Counted from the first letter of the stretch, positions 23,215-32,590 are shown. The stretch: 64,000 nucleotides of DNA from CAYHPY01 sp964358485 (GCA_964358485.1 CAYHPY010000001.1:147960-211959); one strand, 5' to 3'. A program made the numbers and translations. The notes: generated from the sequence alone by a model not told the origin.

Positions 23215-25341
23215 ATGCTTGATCTCATCGTAAAAAACGGCCTTTTGTTCGACGGAACCGGAAACCCGGCGCGAAAAACGGACGTTGGAATAAAGAATGG
23301 CCGCATCGTCCGCATTTTCCCGAACATCCGGGAAAATGCGGCCGAAGTGTTGGACGCGGAGGGGCTGTGGGTCCTGCCCGGGTTCGTGGACATCCACACC
23401 CACTACGACATCGAGGCGGAGATCGCCCCCGGCCTTTCGGAGTCCGTGCGCCACGGCGTGACCACGGTTCTGATGGGCAACTGCAGCCTGTCCTTGACGG
23501 TCGGAGACCCCGCGGACCTGGCCGACATTTTCCTGCGCGTGGAGAACATCCCTCGCGTGTTGGTCCGAAAATGGCTGGACGGGGCCATGAACTGGAAAAC
23601 CCCCGGGGAATATTTCCGCCACCTGGACTCCCTGCCCCTGGGGCCCAACGCGGCCGCGCTTCTGGGCCACAGCGCCTTGCGGGCCAAGGTCATGGGCTTG
23701 GAGCGCAGTCTCAAGGAAAAAGCGACGGAGATGGAGACCTCCGCCATGCTCAAGCTGGCCGGGGAGGCTTTCGACGCGGGCTGCGCGGGACTGTCCTTCG
23801 ACATGGTCCCCTGGCACATGATGAGCGGGCGCTTCAAGGGCCGCACCGTGCCCTCCCAGCACGCCGGATTTTCGGAATACCGGGCCTTGGCCGACCTTTG
23901 CCGCCGCCGCGGCCTGGTCCTTCAGCTTTCCCCGAACCCGCAAAACCTGGCCACCTTGCTCTACATCCTGGCCATGGCCCTCTTGCCGGCTTTCGGACGG
24001 AGGCTGAAGCTGACGGTGCTCGCGGCGTTGGATCCCACCGGGACGCCGGGGGCGTGGCGGGTCTTCGGGCCGATTTTGAAAGTCCTCAACGGGCCGTTGG
24101 GCTGCGACATCCGTTTTCAAACCTTGACCGAGCCGTTCACCGTCTTTTCCGACGGCCCTCTGACTCCGCTCTTCGAGGAATTTCCCGCCGGCCGGGCCTT
24201 GAACGACGCCGAGACCCGCGCCGAGCGCCGGGCCTTGTGGCAAACTCCGGGTTTCCGGGAGCGCTTCGCGCTGGAGTGGACCAAGGGGAGCCGCCGGACT
24301 TTCCACCGCAACCTGGACTGGATGCTGGTCGTCCGTTGCCCGGATGAGTTCTTGGCGGGCCGCTCCATCGCCGCTTCGGCCCGGGCCGCGGGCCGGGCGC
24401 CGGCGGACTTTTTCATGGATCTTCTGGAAAAGCACGATGAGGACCTGCGCTGGGTCTCCACGGGGGCCAACGGCCGGCTGGGACCGCGCCTGGGCCTGAT
24501 GAAAGATCCGAACATCCTCCCGGGCTTTACCGACGCGGGCGCTCACGTGCGGAATCTGGGCTACTACGACGGGGCGCTGGCCTTGCTCAAGCAGGCGGCG
24601 CAGACGGGTTTCATGACCATGGCCAGGGCCGTCTCCCGGGTGACCGGGGAGCCCGCCCGCTGGCTGGGGCTGGACGCGGGGATCTTGGCGCCGGGCAAGC
24701 GCGCGGATTTCGTCCTGATCGATCCCAAGGGGTTGGAGGAGCCGATCTCGCCGCAGACGGAAATCAACGATCCCCTCCTGGACGGCGCCTTGCGGATGGT
24801 CAAAAGAGGCAGCGAGCGCGCCGTCCGGTCCGTCCACATCGGAGGCCGGGAGGCGTTTTACTGCGGCGCCCCGTCCCGGGAACTGGGGACCGAAAAACTC
24901 GGGGAGGTCCTGAGGGTCGCGCCCCCGGAGCCCGACCCGCGCCTGCGCATCGGCCCGGGAGCCCCGGAGCATCCGTTCACGGAGTATTGGCCGGTCTTCG
25001 TACTCAAGCACCAGAATCCGCTCAACGTCGCCCTGCATTGCCTGGGCGTGGTTTGGTTCTACGGATTTTTGGCCTGGGGCGCGGCCGCGCGGGACGCGCG
25101 CCTCCTGCTGGCCCTGCCGGGCTCCCAGTTGATCGGGTTGCTCGGGCATCTGGTCTTCGAGCGGACCTATATCGACCGGCAGGACGCGGTGTTTTCCCTG
25201 CGCGCAACCTGGTGCCTCAACAAGCTTTTCGTCCTGGCCGTGCTCGGCCGCTACGGCCGCGAGGTGCGCCGCTACCGGGCGGAGCTTTCCGCCTTCCTCG
25301 CCCGGCGCCCGGAGCCGAAAATTCCCATGGAGGTCGCTTGA
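23215..25341 (+). CDS. N-acyl-D-amino-acid deacylase fused to DUF962 (Mpo1-like) domain
   Basis: 708 residues. Residues 1-560 form an amidohydrolase of the D-aminoacylase type: metal site VDIHTHYD, GVTTVLMGNCS, GHSALR and FTDAGAHVRNLGYYDG, then KRADFVLID. It would hydrolyse N-acyl-D-amino acids. From about 580 a membrane domain of the DUF962/Mpo1 family follows (FTEYWPVFVLKHQNPLN, HLVFERTYIDRQDAVFSLR); characterised Mpo1 is an Fe-dependent dioxygenase of 2-hydroxy fatty acids. The fusion of the two is unusual and points to an acylated substrate. It starts 6 bp after the previous gene. Confidence 0.82.
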   Translation: MLDLIVKNGLLFDGTGNPARKTDVGIKNGRIVRIFPNIRENAAEVLDAEGLWVLPGFVDIHTHYDIEAEIAPGLSESVRHGVTTVLMGNCSLSLTVGDPADLADIFLRVENIPRVLVRKWLDGAMNWKTPGEYFRHLDSLPLGPNAAALLGHSALRAKVMGLERSLKEKATEMETSAMLKLAGEAFDAGCAGLSFDMVPWHMMSGRFKGRTVPSQHAGFSEYRALADLCRRRGLVLQLSPNPQNLATLLYILAMALLPAFGRRLKLTVLAALDPTGTPGAWRVFGPILKVLNGPLGCDIRFQTLTEPFTVFSDGPLTPLFEEFPAGRALNDAETRAERRALWQTPGFRERFALEWTKGSRRTFHRNLDWMLVVRCPDEFLAGRSIAASARAAGRAPADFFMDLLEKHDEDLRWVSTGANGRLGPRLGLMKDPNILPGFTDAGAHVRNLGYYDGALALLKQAAQTGFMTMARAVSRVTGEPARWLGLDAGILAPGKRADFVLIDPKGLEEPISPQTEINDPLLDGALRMVKRGSERAVRSVHIGGREAFYCGAPSRELGTEKLGEVLRVAPPEPDPRLRIGPGAPEHPFTEYWPVFVLKHQNPLNVALHCLGVVWFYGFLAWGAAARDARLLLALPGSQLIGLLGHLVFERTYIDRQDAVFSLRATWCLNKLFVLAVLGRYGREVRRYRAELSAFLARRPEPKIPMEVA

Positions 25342-26576
25342 ACAAGGCTCTTTCCCAGCGCCACACCCGCTCCCTGCTTGACGATACCCTCACCTGCCGC
25401 AAGCTCGCGCTCAACCACCGGCGCAACAAGGAACAGGATCACACCGCTCTCATCGACGCCGCCGCCGCGGCCTTTCGCTACGAGGATTGCCGCGACGAAT
25501 TCTGGAATCCCGCCGAGCAGTCCCTGCTGTACGGAACCGCCGTTTGGGAGCAGGCTTCGGCGTCCCAGAAGCTCCTCCTCAATCAACTGTACTGGGTCGC
25601 CTATTACAGCCAGATCATATCGGCCGAGATCGCGACGATTTTCCTCAACCAAACCTCCGCCGCCGGGCTTTATCAGCTGGAGGACTTCCGCCTGGTCTGC
25701 GACACCTTGGACCTGGAGTCCTCCCAGGAGCGCGCCCACATCGCGGCGTTCAAGAAAGTCTCCGAGGAAGTGGAAGAAAAGGTTTTCGGCGAGCGCCTCT
25801 TCACCTATCCGATGCGCTCCATGTTCTCGGAGACCATGATCTTCGGCGACACGAACAAAATCCGGGATTTCTGGAAGGGGCTTCAGTTGCGGGCCTTCGC
25901 CTCCCTGTCCTCGGGCAACGCCTTCATCGCCTGCCAATACCTCACGGTCCGGGGCGTGCGGACCTTGAACGGCAAGATGATCCAGCACCCCTTGAGCCAA
26001 TACTACCTCCGCCAGGCGGACCCGGAGGCGGCGCCGATTCCGTCCAAGATCAGCCACTACCATTTCATGGACGAATCCTTTCACTTCAACAGCTCCGGGA
26101 TCATCTCCCACGACGTGGTCCGGTCCCTACCCCCGCCGACGGCCTTCGAGCGGACCATCGCCAATATGGGCCTGCGCGGCTGTCAGAAGGACCACTACAA
26201 CTTTTCCGTGGCCATCAACGGGATTTTCTGGTACGAGCCGGCCTTGTTTCCCGTCGTCTACAAGCTCCTGCGTTCCCCGGCCTTCGGCCTGGACCGGGGC
26301 GGGGCCCTGGAATTGATGCGGGCGTGCTTCACCCGGGACTCCGAGGGACTTCGGGCCAGCTTCAAGACCCACCGAACGGCGGTCGAGTCCTATAAAGCGT
26401 ATTTGGCCGACCTGGCCTATGTCAGCCGCCAGAACAAGGAAATGAGCCTCATGTCCAAGAGCTCGGTGGAGGGCTACCTGCGGACCAACCGGCGGGAACT
26501 GGCCAAGTTTTCCGCGTCCGCGATCCCGGAGGTCCGGCGCGCTCCGGCCGAGGAGAAGGATATCGTTCATGCTTGA
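25338..26576 (+). CDS. AurF-like di-iron oxygenase
   Basis: 412 residues from a TTG (GGAGG nearby) overlapping the previous stop (TTGA). All-helical ferritin-like fold. Iron ligands of the p-aminobenzoate N-oxygenase family can be proposed: Glu in the SAEIATIF helix, E and H in the SQERAHIAAF segment, and E and H in MDESFHFNSSG. Characterised AurF/CmlI members oxidise arylamines to nitro groups. The actual substrate here is unknown; the adjacent ferredoxin could supply electrons. Confidence 0.72.
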   Translation: MNKALSQRHTRSLLDDTLTCRKLALNHRRNKEQDHTALIDAAAAAFRYEDCRDEFWNPAEQSLLYGTAVWEQASASQKLLLNQLYWVAYYSQIISAEIATIFLNQTSAAGLYQLEDFRLVCDTLDLESSQERAHIAAFKKVSEEVEEKVFGERLFTYPMRSMFSETMIFGDTNKIRDFWKGLQLRAFASLSSGNAFIACQYLTVRGVRTLNGKMIQHPLSQYYLRQADPEAAPIPSKISHYHFMDESFHFNSSGIISHDVVRSLPPPTAFERTIANMGLRGCQKDHYNFSVAINGIFWYEPALFPVVYKLLRSPAFGLDRGGALELMRACFTRDSEGLRASFKTHRTAVESYKAYLADLAYVSRQNKEMSLMSKSSVEGYLRTNRRELAKFSASAIPEVRRAPAEEKDIVHA

Positions 26577-26877
26577 GAAGGAAAAGGATTTCGAGGTCTC
26601 CTTCGGAGGCTCGGGATTCGTCCCGGTGCGCCTGCCGCGGGGGGCCAACATGTCCGAACATCTTTCCGTCGCCAATTCGCCGCTTTTGTTCGGCTGTCGG
26701 ACCGGGATTTGCGGGACTTGTTTGAGCCGGGTCGTATCCGGGGCCGGGACTCTTCCGCCTCCGGCCCCGGACGAGTCGGAATTGTTGTCCTTGCTGGCGC
26801 CCGGAAATCCCAAAGCCCGTTTGGCGTGCCAGCTGCCGGTTTGCGCGGACCTGGACATTGAACCTTTGAAGGTCTAA
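26569..26877 (+). CDS. plant-type [2Fe-2S] ferredoxin
   Basis: 102 residues. Cluster ligands CRTGICGTCLS (C-x5-C-x2-C) and a distal Cys in LACQLPVCAD. It overlaps the di-iron oxygenase by 8 bp and abuts the Rieske oxygenase, so it probably delivers electrons to one or both. No ferredoxin reductase gene lies in the cluster, so a cellular reductase must serve. Confidence 0.88.
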   Translation: MLEKEKDFEVSFGGSGFVPVRLPRGANMSEHLSVANSPLLFGCRTGICGTCLSRVVSGAGTLPPPAPDESELLSLLAPGNPKARLACQLPVCADLDIEPLKV

Positions 26878-27950
26878 TGGAAACGGATCAAAAAAAATCT
26901 TCCGAACGAATCAATGGAACCGGGGTTCGGTTGACGGATTTCTGGTACGTTGTCGCCGAAACGAAGGAATTGCAACGGAACAAAGTTCTGGAACGGCAGG
27001 TCTTGGGACGACCGCTGGCGGTTTTCCGAGACGCCGCGGGACAGTCCGCAGTCCTGGAAAACCGCTGTATCCACCGCAACGCGCCCTTGTCCTGCGGGAC
27101 CGTCTGCGGGACCGGGTTGCGCTGCGGCTATCACGGCTGGGTCTACGACCGGGGCGGCAAGGTGGTGGACATTCCCTCGCTGGGGCCCAATCAGGGCAAG
27201 ATCGGCACCCGCTCCGTCCCGGCCTTCGACACCAAGGAGCAGGACGGATATGTTTATGTCCGCCTCTCCCGCGATCCGCTCTCCGAGGAGTTTTCGCCCT
27301 TCCCCATGCCCCACGCCGGGGAAAAGGGTTGGAAATCCGTCCGCGTGGTCAACCGTTTTCAAAACACCGTCACCAACTGCGCCGAGAACTTCGTGGACAT
27401 CCCGCACACCGCCTTCGTCCACTACGGCATTTTCCGCAAGCCCGCCGGCGAGCGCCTGACGGCCTTGGTCGAGCGCCGCGGGGGCTCGGTCCTGGTGACC
27501 TACCGCGGCGAGAAGGCCAACCTGGGCACCTTCTCCCGCCTGCTCAATCCCTCGGGGGCCGAGATCGGCCACACCGACAGCTTCCACATGCCCAACGTGA
27601 CCTCCGTGGAGTATGATTTCGGTCCGCGCCGCCGCTTCTGCATCACCTCGCAGTCCGTGCCTGTCACGGACTCGGAGACCTTGGTGTATACGGACCTTTC
27701 CTACGATTACGGGATCTTCAATCCCGTGGCCGGGTATTTCGTCAAGCGCGAGGGCCAGAAGGTCATCGACCAGGACATCGACATCCTGGCCAAGCAGATG
27801 GCGACGATCAAGCGCTTCGGAACCAAGTTCACCCACACGCCGTCCGATGTCATCCATGTCTACATTGAAGCCGTCCGGGCGGAGTTGGAGGCGGGCCGGG
27901 ACCCGCGCCTCTTGCCCGATCAATCCCAGGAGATCGAGTTTTGGGTGTGA
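26877..27950 (+). CDS. Rieske non-heme iron oxygenase (first)
   Basis: 357 residues. The N-terminal Rieske domain has CIHRNAPLSCG and CGYHGW (C-x-H...C-x2-H). The catalytic domain shows the mononuclear iron triad in NCAENFVDIPHTAFVH (Asn/Asp, two His). This is a monooxygenase/demethylase-like subgroup, single component oxygenase. It shares its first base with the last base of the ferredoxin stop. Confidence 0.9.
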   Translation: METDQKKSSERINGTGVRLTDFWYVVAETKELQRNKVLERQVLGRPLAVFRDAAGQSAVLENRCIHRNAPLSCGTVCGTGLRCGYHGWVYDRGGKVVDIPSLGPNQGKIGTRSVPAFDTKEQDGYVYVRLSRDPLSEEFSPFPMPHAGEKGWKSVRVVNRFQNTVTNCAENFVDIPHTAFVHYGIFRKPAGERLTALVERRGGSVLVTYRGEKANLGTFSRLLNPSGAEIGHTDSFHMPNVTSVEYDFGPRRRFCITSQSVPVTDSETLVYTDLSYDYGIFNPVAGYFVKREGQKVIDQDIDILAKQMATIKRFGTKFTHTPSDVIHVYIEAVRAELEAGRDPRLLPDQSQEIEFWV

Positions 27951-28780
27951 ACCTGATCGTATTCGCGGCCTTCTGGGCCTTGGTCGCCTCCACCTTCCTG
28001 CGCCAGGACGGCTGGGAGCGCCTCAAGGGACGGGGGGCGGGAAACTGGCTCCTGGACGGCGCCGGGCTCTTGGTCCAAGGAGTCGCCGTTCCCCTGTTGG
28101 AGACCGGCGTTTTGTATTGGGCCCTGGGAAAGTTCTGGCCCGCGGGCCGAGGGGCCTTGGCCCTTCCGGGCTGGGCGGCCTTCCTGTTGAACTTCGCCCT
28201 GGTGGACTATCTCTACTATTGGAATCACCGCTTCCTGCACGGCCGCCTTTGGTCCTGGCACGCCGTCCACCACACCGCCGAGCGCCTGGACGTTCTGGTC
28301 GCTTCGCGCAACACCCTTTTGTCGCCGCTGTTGATCGTCTATGTCTGGGTCAACGCCCTTTGCTTGTACCTGCTGGTGGAGCCCGCGCCCTTCCTGCTTG
28401 CGGCGGCCCTCACCGCCGCTCTGGATCTTTGGCGCCACTCCGAGGTCTGGCCCAAGGAGCCCGGCCCCGCCCTGGGAGCGCTGTCTAAAGTCCTGGTCAC
28501 GCCCCTGGACCACGCGTGGCACCACAGCTCCGACCGCATGGCCTCCAACTTCGGCGCCAATTTCAAGCTTTGGGACCGCTGGCACGGCACCCTTCACGAG
28601 CCGGGCGAGTACCCCGAGAGCCTGGGCATTGAATTATCCTGGAGCCTGGGCCGCAAGCTCCTGGTTCCGAGGATGAGCTTCGGAGTCTCCCAAACGGATG
28701 CCGCGGACCCCTCTGGGATCGATGGCGTATTTGCCATCAATCCCGGAAGGAGCCAAGAACCGGCCGGGAGGGCAAGGTGA
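27947..28780 (+). CDS. sterol desaturase / fatty acid hydroxylase family protein
   Basis: 277 residues from a GTG overlapping the previous stop (GTGA). About four transmembrane helices with the di-iron His boxes: WNHRFLH, SWHAVHHTAE and, near the C-terminus, DHAWHHSSDR. Enzymes of this family hydroxylate or desaturate membrane lipids. It is therefore likely that the cluster's intermediate is membrane-bound. The C-terminal about 40 residues after VPRMSFGVSQ are divergent. Confidence 0.88.
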   Translation: MNLIVFAAFWALVASTFLRQDGWERLKGRGAGNWLLDGAGLLVQGVAVPLLETGVLYWALGKFWPAGRGALALPGWAAFLLNFALVDYLYYWNHRFLHGRLWSWHAVHHTAERLDVLVASRNTLLSPLLIVYVWVNALCLYLLVEPAPFLLAAALTAALDLWRHSEVWPKEPGPALGALSKVLVTPLDHAWHHSSDRMASNFGANFKLWDRWHGTLHEPGEYPESLGIELSWSLGRKLLVPRMSFGVSQTDAADPSGIDGVFAINPGRSQEPAGRAR

Positions 28781-29394
28781 CGCTCTGGAGCCGCTTCTTT
28801 GCGGTGTACCCGGCGCTGCTGATCGCGGCGGCGGCGGCGGCGTTCCTGCGCTCCGGCGCCGTGGCCGGCGTCCTGGTCCTCTACGGCCTTCCGTTGCTGA
28901 GCTACCGCCTGTTGGTCGTCTTCTCGCCCATCCGGGAAGGCGTCTTCGACCTGGCTGAGCGCAAATTCAACCCGTGGTGGGCCAGCCACCAGATCCAATC
29001 TATTTTTATCGCGGTGCCGCAGTTGGAGGCCGTCCTGAAACTCATCCCGGGCGTCTTCAGCCTCTGGCTCCGGGCCTGGGGTAGCACGGTGGGCCGCGGC
29101 GTCTACTGGACCCCGCGCGCCGAGTTCGTGGACCGGGGCCTCTTGGAGATCGGCGACCGCGTGGTTTTCGGCCACAAAGTCGAATGCTTCAGCCATGTCA
29201 TCCGCCCCAAGGGTGAGCGCGTCGTCCTCTACGTGCGGCGCATTTCCATCGGCTCCGGGGTGTTCCTGGGCGCGGGCACCCGCATCGGTCCGGGCGTGCG
29301 CGTCGAAGACGGGACCAATGTCCCCATATTGAGTGATTTGTATCCGAGCCGCAGCGTTAATAATGACACCTTCGCGGCGGAGGCGAGGAAGTGA
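28777..29394 (+). CDS. membrane protein with left-handed beta-helix acyltransferase domain
   Basis: 205 residues from a GTG (GTGA overlap). Two N-terminal transmembrane helices (about 8-50) are followed by a hexapeptide-repeat region in the last 90 residues (GLLEIGDRVVFGHKVECFSHVI, ISIGSGVFLGAGTRIGPGVRVEDGTNV shown as fragments). Such beta-helices are usually acyl- or acetyl-transferases. The repeat count is small and the catalytic His is not certain. Confidence 0.68.
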   Translation: MTLWSRFFAVYPALLIAAAAAAFLRSGAVAGVLVLYGLPLLSYRLLVVFSPIREGVFDLAERKFNPWWASHQIQSIFIAVPQLEAVLKLIPGVFSLWLRAWGSTVGRGVYWTPRAEFVDRGLLEIGDRVVFGHKVECFSHVIRPKGERVVLYVRRISIGSGVFLGAGTRIGPGVRVEDGTNVPILSDLYPSRSVNNDTFAAEARK

Positions 29395-31733
29395 GTTTTT
29401 CCCAGAAGGCGGCCCAATTCTTCGGCGCCACTCTGGCCGCCCTTCTGGCCTCGATTTCTTTTTTTAAGCCATTTTCTTTTTCTTTCTTTTATTCCGTTGC
29501 CGCTCTTTCCCCTCTCATCGTCGTCCCGGCTTTATGTCCCAAAAAATTTCCATGGCGCTTTCGCGCTTGGTCGGTCGTCCTCTTCTTCCACGCCCTCTAT
29601 TTTATCGCCGGCCACGCAGGGCTGGCCCTCATGCCTTGGAAGCTGGACGCTTTCCTGGCGGGCGCCGACCGGGCCTTGTTCGGGAAATTTTCCACCGCCG
29701 GGCCGGTCGAGCTTTTCAGCTTCTTCTATATTCTTTTCGTCCCCTATCTCTACGGCGCGGTCTGGCTGAGGCTTTCGGGTTTCGGGGAAAGGGAAGGCGG
29801 GGAATTCATCGCGGGGTTGAGCCTCCTGTACGGCATCGGCCTCCTGGGCCACCTGCTCCTGCCCGCGGAGGGGCCGCTGATCGCACTGGGAGCGCCGGCG
29901 GGCGGACCCCTCTATGACGCGGCCGTCGGAGCCATCCGCCTGGCGGGCGGCCCCCATGGGGCCTTCCCCAGCCTCCACGCCGGGGCCTCGGCCTATGTGG
30001 CCTTCGACCGTTTCGGCCGTCCCGGCGCGCGGGCCGCGATTTTCATGGCGGTGATGGTCGGAGTCTCGGCCGTGGGCCTGCGTTATCACTATGCCGTGGA
30101 CATCCTGGCGGGCTGGGCGTTGGCATGGGCTTGCCGCCGGGCCGCCGCGAAATGGTCGGCCCTGGAAGACCGGGGCCTTTCCGGGGCGCGGTTCCTGCTC
30201 GTCCGGCTGGCCTGCGGGATCGTGGAAGCGCTGGGAGCGGGGCCGCGCCGGCGCTTCGCGGCGGCGCTCGAGCGTCCCGCCCAGGCGCAGAAGCGGGTCT
30301 TGCGGCGGCTATTGGGAGAGCTTTCCGAAACCGGCTACGGCCGCCAGCGGCGCCTGCATCGCGACGACACCTACCGGGCCTTCGCGTCCAAATTGCCCCC
30401 GGTCACCTACGACCGGTTGAGCTCCTGGATCGCCCGCGAGGAGGCGGGGGAAACGGGCGCGCTGGCCCCGGGCGGCGCGGAATATTTCGAGCCCACCTCC
30501 GGAAGCACCGCCGCGGCCAAGCGCATCCCCTACACGGAGGGCCTGAGGCGGACCTTCGGAACGATGTTCCTGCTTTGGCTTCACGATCTGGTCACCCGCG
30601 GCCCCGCCTTGGAATCCGGACGGACTTTCCTGGCGCTCTCGCCGTCCTGGGGCTCGGCCCGGACCGAGGACGGGCGGCGCGTGGGCCTGGCGGAGGACCA
30701 GGAGCACCTCTCCTGGGGCTTGCGCCTGCTCTTGTCGCCCTTTCTGGTTTCGGTCAAGGGCGCGGCCGGTCTGCGCGATCCCCGGGAGTTCAAGGCGGCG
30801 GTCTGCCGGAGCCTGCTGGCCGCCGGGGACCTGGAGATCGTCTCGCTTTGGAGCCCGACTTATTTTCTGGTCCTGCTGGATTTCATCGCCGCCGAGAAGG
30901 CGTCCCTGGTCGAGGGCCTGAAGTTTTCTTCCGCGCGCCGCGCGGCGCTTGATGCCGGGGATTGGCAGGGAGTCTGGCCGAATCTCAGGCTTGTGTCCTG
31001 TTGGGCGTCCTCCCACGCCGCTCCCGGCGCCCGGCGCTTGGCGGGCCTGTTTCCCCGGGCCCTGGTCCAGGGCAAGGGCTTGCTCTGCACCGAGGGGCCG
31101 GTGACCTTGCCCTGGCTGGAGGCCGGTGGGCGCTGCGTGCCCCTGCTGACGGAGGTCTTTCTGGAGTTCCAGCAAGCCGAAGGTCCGGTCCGGCGCCTGC
31201 ATGAATTGGAAGAGGGGCGGGACTACGCCGTTCTGCTGACCCAGGCGGGGGGGTTGGCCCGCTATCGGACCGGGGACCGGGTGCGCGTCCAGGGCTGGCT
31301 GGGCCGGACGCCGTGCCTGGATCTCGTCGGCCGCTGCGACTCGGTGGTGGATTTGGCCGGGGAAAAACTCTCCGAGGGTTTCGCGGCCTCCGCCGTGGGG
31401 CGGCTGTCCTTGGGCGCGAGCCGCTTCCAACGATTGGTCCCGCTTCAGCCGGACGGAGGGCCGGGACGCTACCTGCTCCTGGTGGATAAATCGGCCTTGG
31501 CGGCCGAGGACCTGTCCCGCGAACTGGACGCCCTTTTGCAGGAATCCGTGCATTACCGTCGGGCGCGGCTCTTGGGTCAATTGGACGCCCCGGAAGTCCG
31601 GGTGGACCCCGCCATGTCGGACCGCTTCCACGCCTTTTTGGCCGCCCGCGGCACCCGCTGGGGCGCGGTCAAAAACGAGGTCCTCATCCGCGACCTCCGG
31701 GCCGGGGCCAAGCTGGCCGAGGGCCTGAGATGA
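29391..31733 (+). CDS. PAP2-like phosphatase/phosphotransferase fused to GH3-like ligase
   Basis: 780 residues from a GTG (GTGA overlap). The first 250 residues have about six helices and a PAP2-type active site (FPSLHAGASAY and RYHYAVDILAGW, giving the catalytic His residues), as in Aur1/inositolphosphotransferase-like enzymes. From about 280 a GH3-type acyl-adenylate ligase follows (YEPTSGSTAAAKRIPYT is the ATP-binding loop; VFLEFQ, ARYRTGDRV, DLVGRCDSV). GH3 enzymes form amino-acid amides of carboxylic acids. The fusion of a lipid phosphatase and an amide ligase is unusual. Confidence 0.8.
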   Translation: MSFSQKAAQFFGATLAALLASISFFKPFSFSFFYSVAALSPLIVVPALCPKKFPWRFRAWSVVLFFHALYFIAGHAGLALMPWKLDAFLAGADRALFGKFSTAGPVELFSFFYILFVPYLYGAVWLRLSGFGEREGGEFIAGLSLLYGIGLLGHLLLPAEGPLIALGAPAGGPLYDAAVGAIRLAGGPHGAFPSLHAGASAYVAFDRFGRPGARAAIFMAVMVGVSAVGLRYHYAVDILAGWALAWACRRAAAKWSALEDRGLSGARFLLVRLACGIVEALGAGPRRRFAAALERPAQAQKRVLRRLLGELSETGYGRQRRLHRDDTYRAFASKLPPVTYDRLSSWIAREEAGETGALAPGGAEYFEPTSGSTAAAKRIPYTEGLRRTFGTMFLLWLHDLVTRGPALESGRTFLALSPSWGSARTEDGRRVGLAEDQEHLSWGLRLLLSPFLVSVKGAAGLRDPREFKAAVCRSLLAAGDLEIVSLWSPTYFLVLLDFIAAEKASLVEGLKFSSARRAALDAGDWQGVWPNLRLVSCWASSHAAPGARRLAGLFPRALVQGKGLLCTEGPVTLPWLEAGGRCVPLLTEVFLEFQQAEGPVRRLHELEEGRDYAVLLTQAGGLARYRTGDRVRVQGWLGRTPCLDLVGRCDSVVDLAGEKLSEGFAASAVGRLSLGASRFQRLVPLQPDGGPGRYLLLVDKSALAAEDLSRELDALLQESVHYRRARLLGQLDAPEVRVDPAMSDRFHAFLAARGTRWGAVKNEVLIRDLRAGAKLAEGLR

Positions 31734-32590
31734 ACGCGGCCTTGGCCATGCTAAAGCTGCTTTTCCATCCGAAAAAAAATCGGGCGAGCGAAGTCTACGA
31801 CCTGCTCTCCACGGCCAACAACCTGGGGGAAAACAGCTTGTATCTCAACCTGGGTTATTGGGACGGGGCCACGACTTACGACGGCGCCGCCCAGGCTTTG
31901 GCCGAACAACTGGGGTTGGCCGCCGGCCTGACGGCCGGCGACCAAGTATTGGACTGCGGCTTCGGCTTCGGAGACCAAGACCTTTATTGGGCCAAGCGCT
32001 TCGCCCTCAAGCGTCTGGTGGGGCTCAACATCACGGCTTCCCAGGTGGCCGTGGCCCGCAAGCGGGTGGAAGCGGCCGGCGCGGCCGCGGTCGTGGATCT
32101 GCGCGAGGGGTCGGCGACCGCGATGCCCTTCCGGGGGCCGGAGTTCGATAAAGTCCTGGCCCTGGAAACGGCGTTTCATTACGATACGCGCTGGGATTTT
32201 TTCCGGGAAGCTTTTCGCGTTTTAAAACCGGGGGGCCGCCTGGCGACCGCCGACATTATTCCCCTGGGGCCGCGGGATTCTTGGGTGGACAAGGCGGGGG
32301 ATTATTTGGGGCGATCGTTTTGGCAGATTCCTAAGGAAAACATGGCAACGGAACAGGAGTATGCAAACAAGCTCCGGGACGCGGGTTTTGACGGGGTCCG
32401 GATCGTTTCCATCAGGGAGCTTGTTTACGCGCCCTTCGCCCGCTACGCCAAAAAGCGCTTGGAGGAGCCCGAGATCAAGGCGCGCATGAGTCTTTTGGTG
32501 CGCGGGTTCTTCAAGGCGTCCATGCCCGAATTCGAATGCGGAAATTCCCTGGATTACATCATCGCCGTCGCGGAGAAACCCCATGCCTGA
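31730..32590 (+). CDS. SAM-dependent methyltransferase
   Basis: 286 residues, class I Rossmann methyltransferase. Motif I is VLDCGFGFGDQ (glycine-rich SAM loop), motif II around LVGLNITASQ and post-motif region LALETAFHYDTRWDFFREAFRVLKPGG. Closest in style to EryG-like O-methyltransferases and cyclopropane-synthase relatives. ATGA overlap with the GH3 gene. It probably methylates an oxygen or carbon of the pathway intermediate; the acceptor is unknown. Confidence 0.9.
   Translation: MNAALAMLKLLFHPKKNRASEVYDLLSTANNLGENSLYLNLGYWDGATTYDGAAQALAEQLGLAAGLTAGDQVLDCGFGFGDQDLYWAKRFALKRLVGLNITASQVAVARKRVEAAGAAAVVDLREGSATAMPFRGPEFDKVLALETAFHYDTRWDFFREAFRVLKPGGRLATADIIPLGPRDSWVDKAGDYLGRSFWQIPKENMATEQEYANKLRDAGFDGVRIVSIRELVYAPFARYAKKRLEEPEIKARMSLLVRGFFKASMPEFECGNSLDYIIAVAEKPHA

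Noticed and set aside
23212..25149. 645-codon open frame antisense to the D-aminoacylase gene
   Set aside because: Arg/Gly/Gln-rich shadow frame typical of high-GC DNA; the sense strand carries clear enzyme motifs.
30309..31631. 440-codon open frame antisense to the GH3-like domain
   Set aside because: Low-complexity Gln/Gly/Arg composition and no start-region signals; the plus strand is the coding one.
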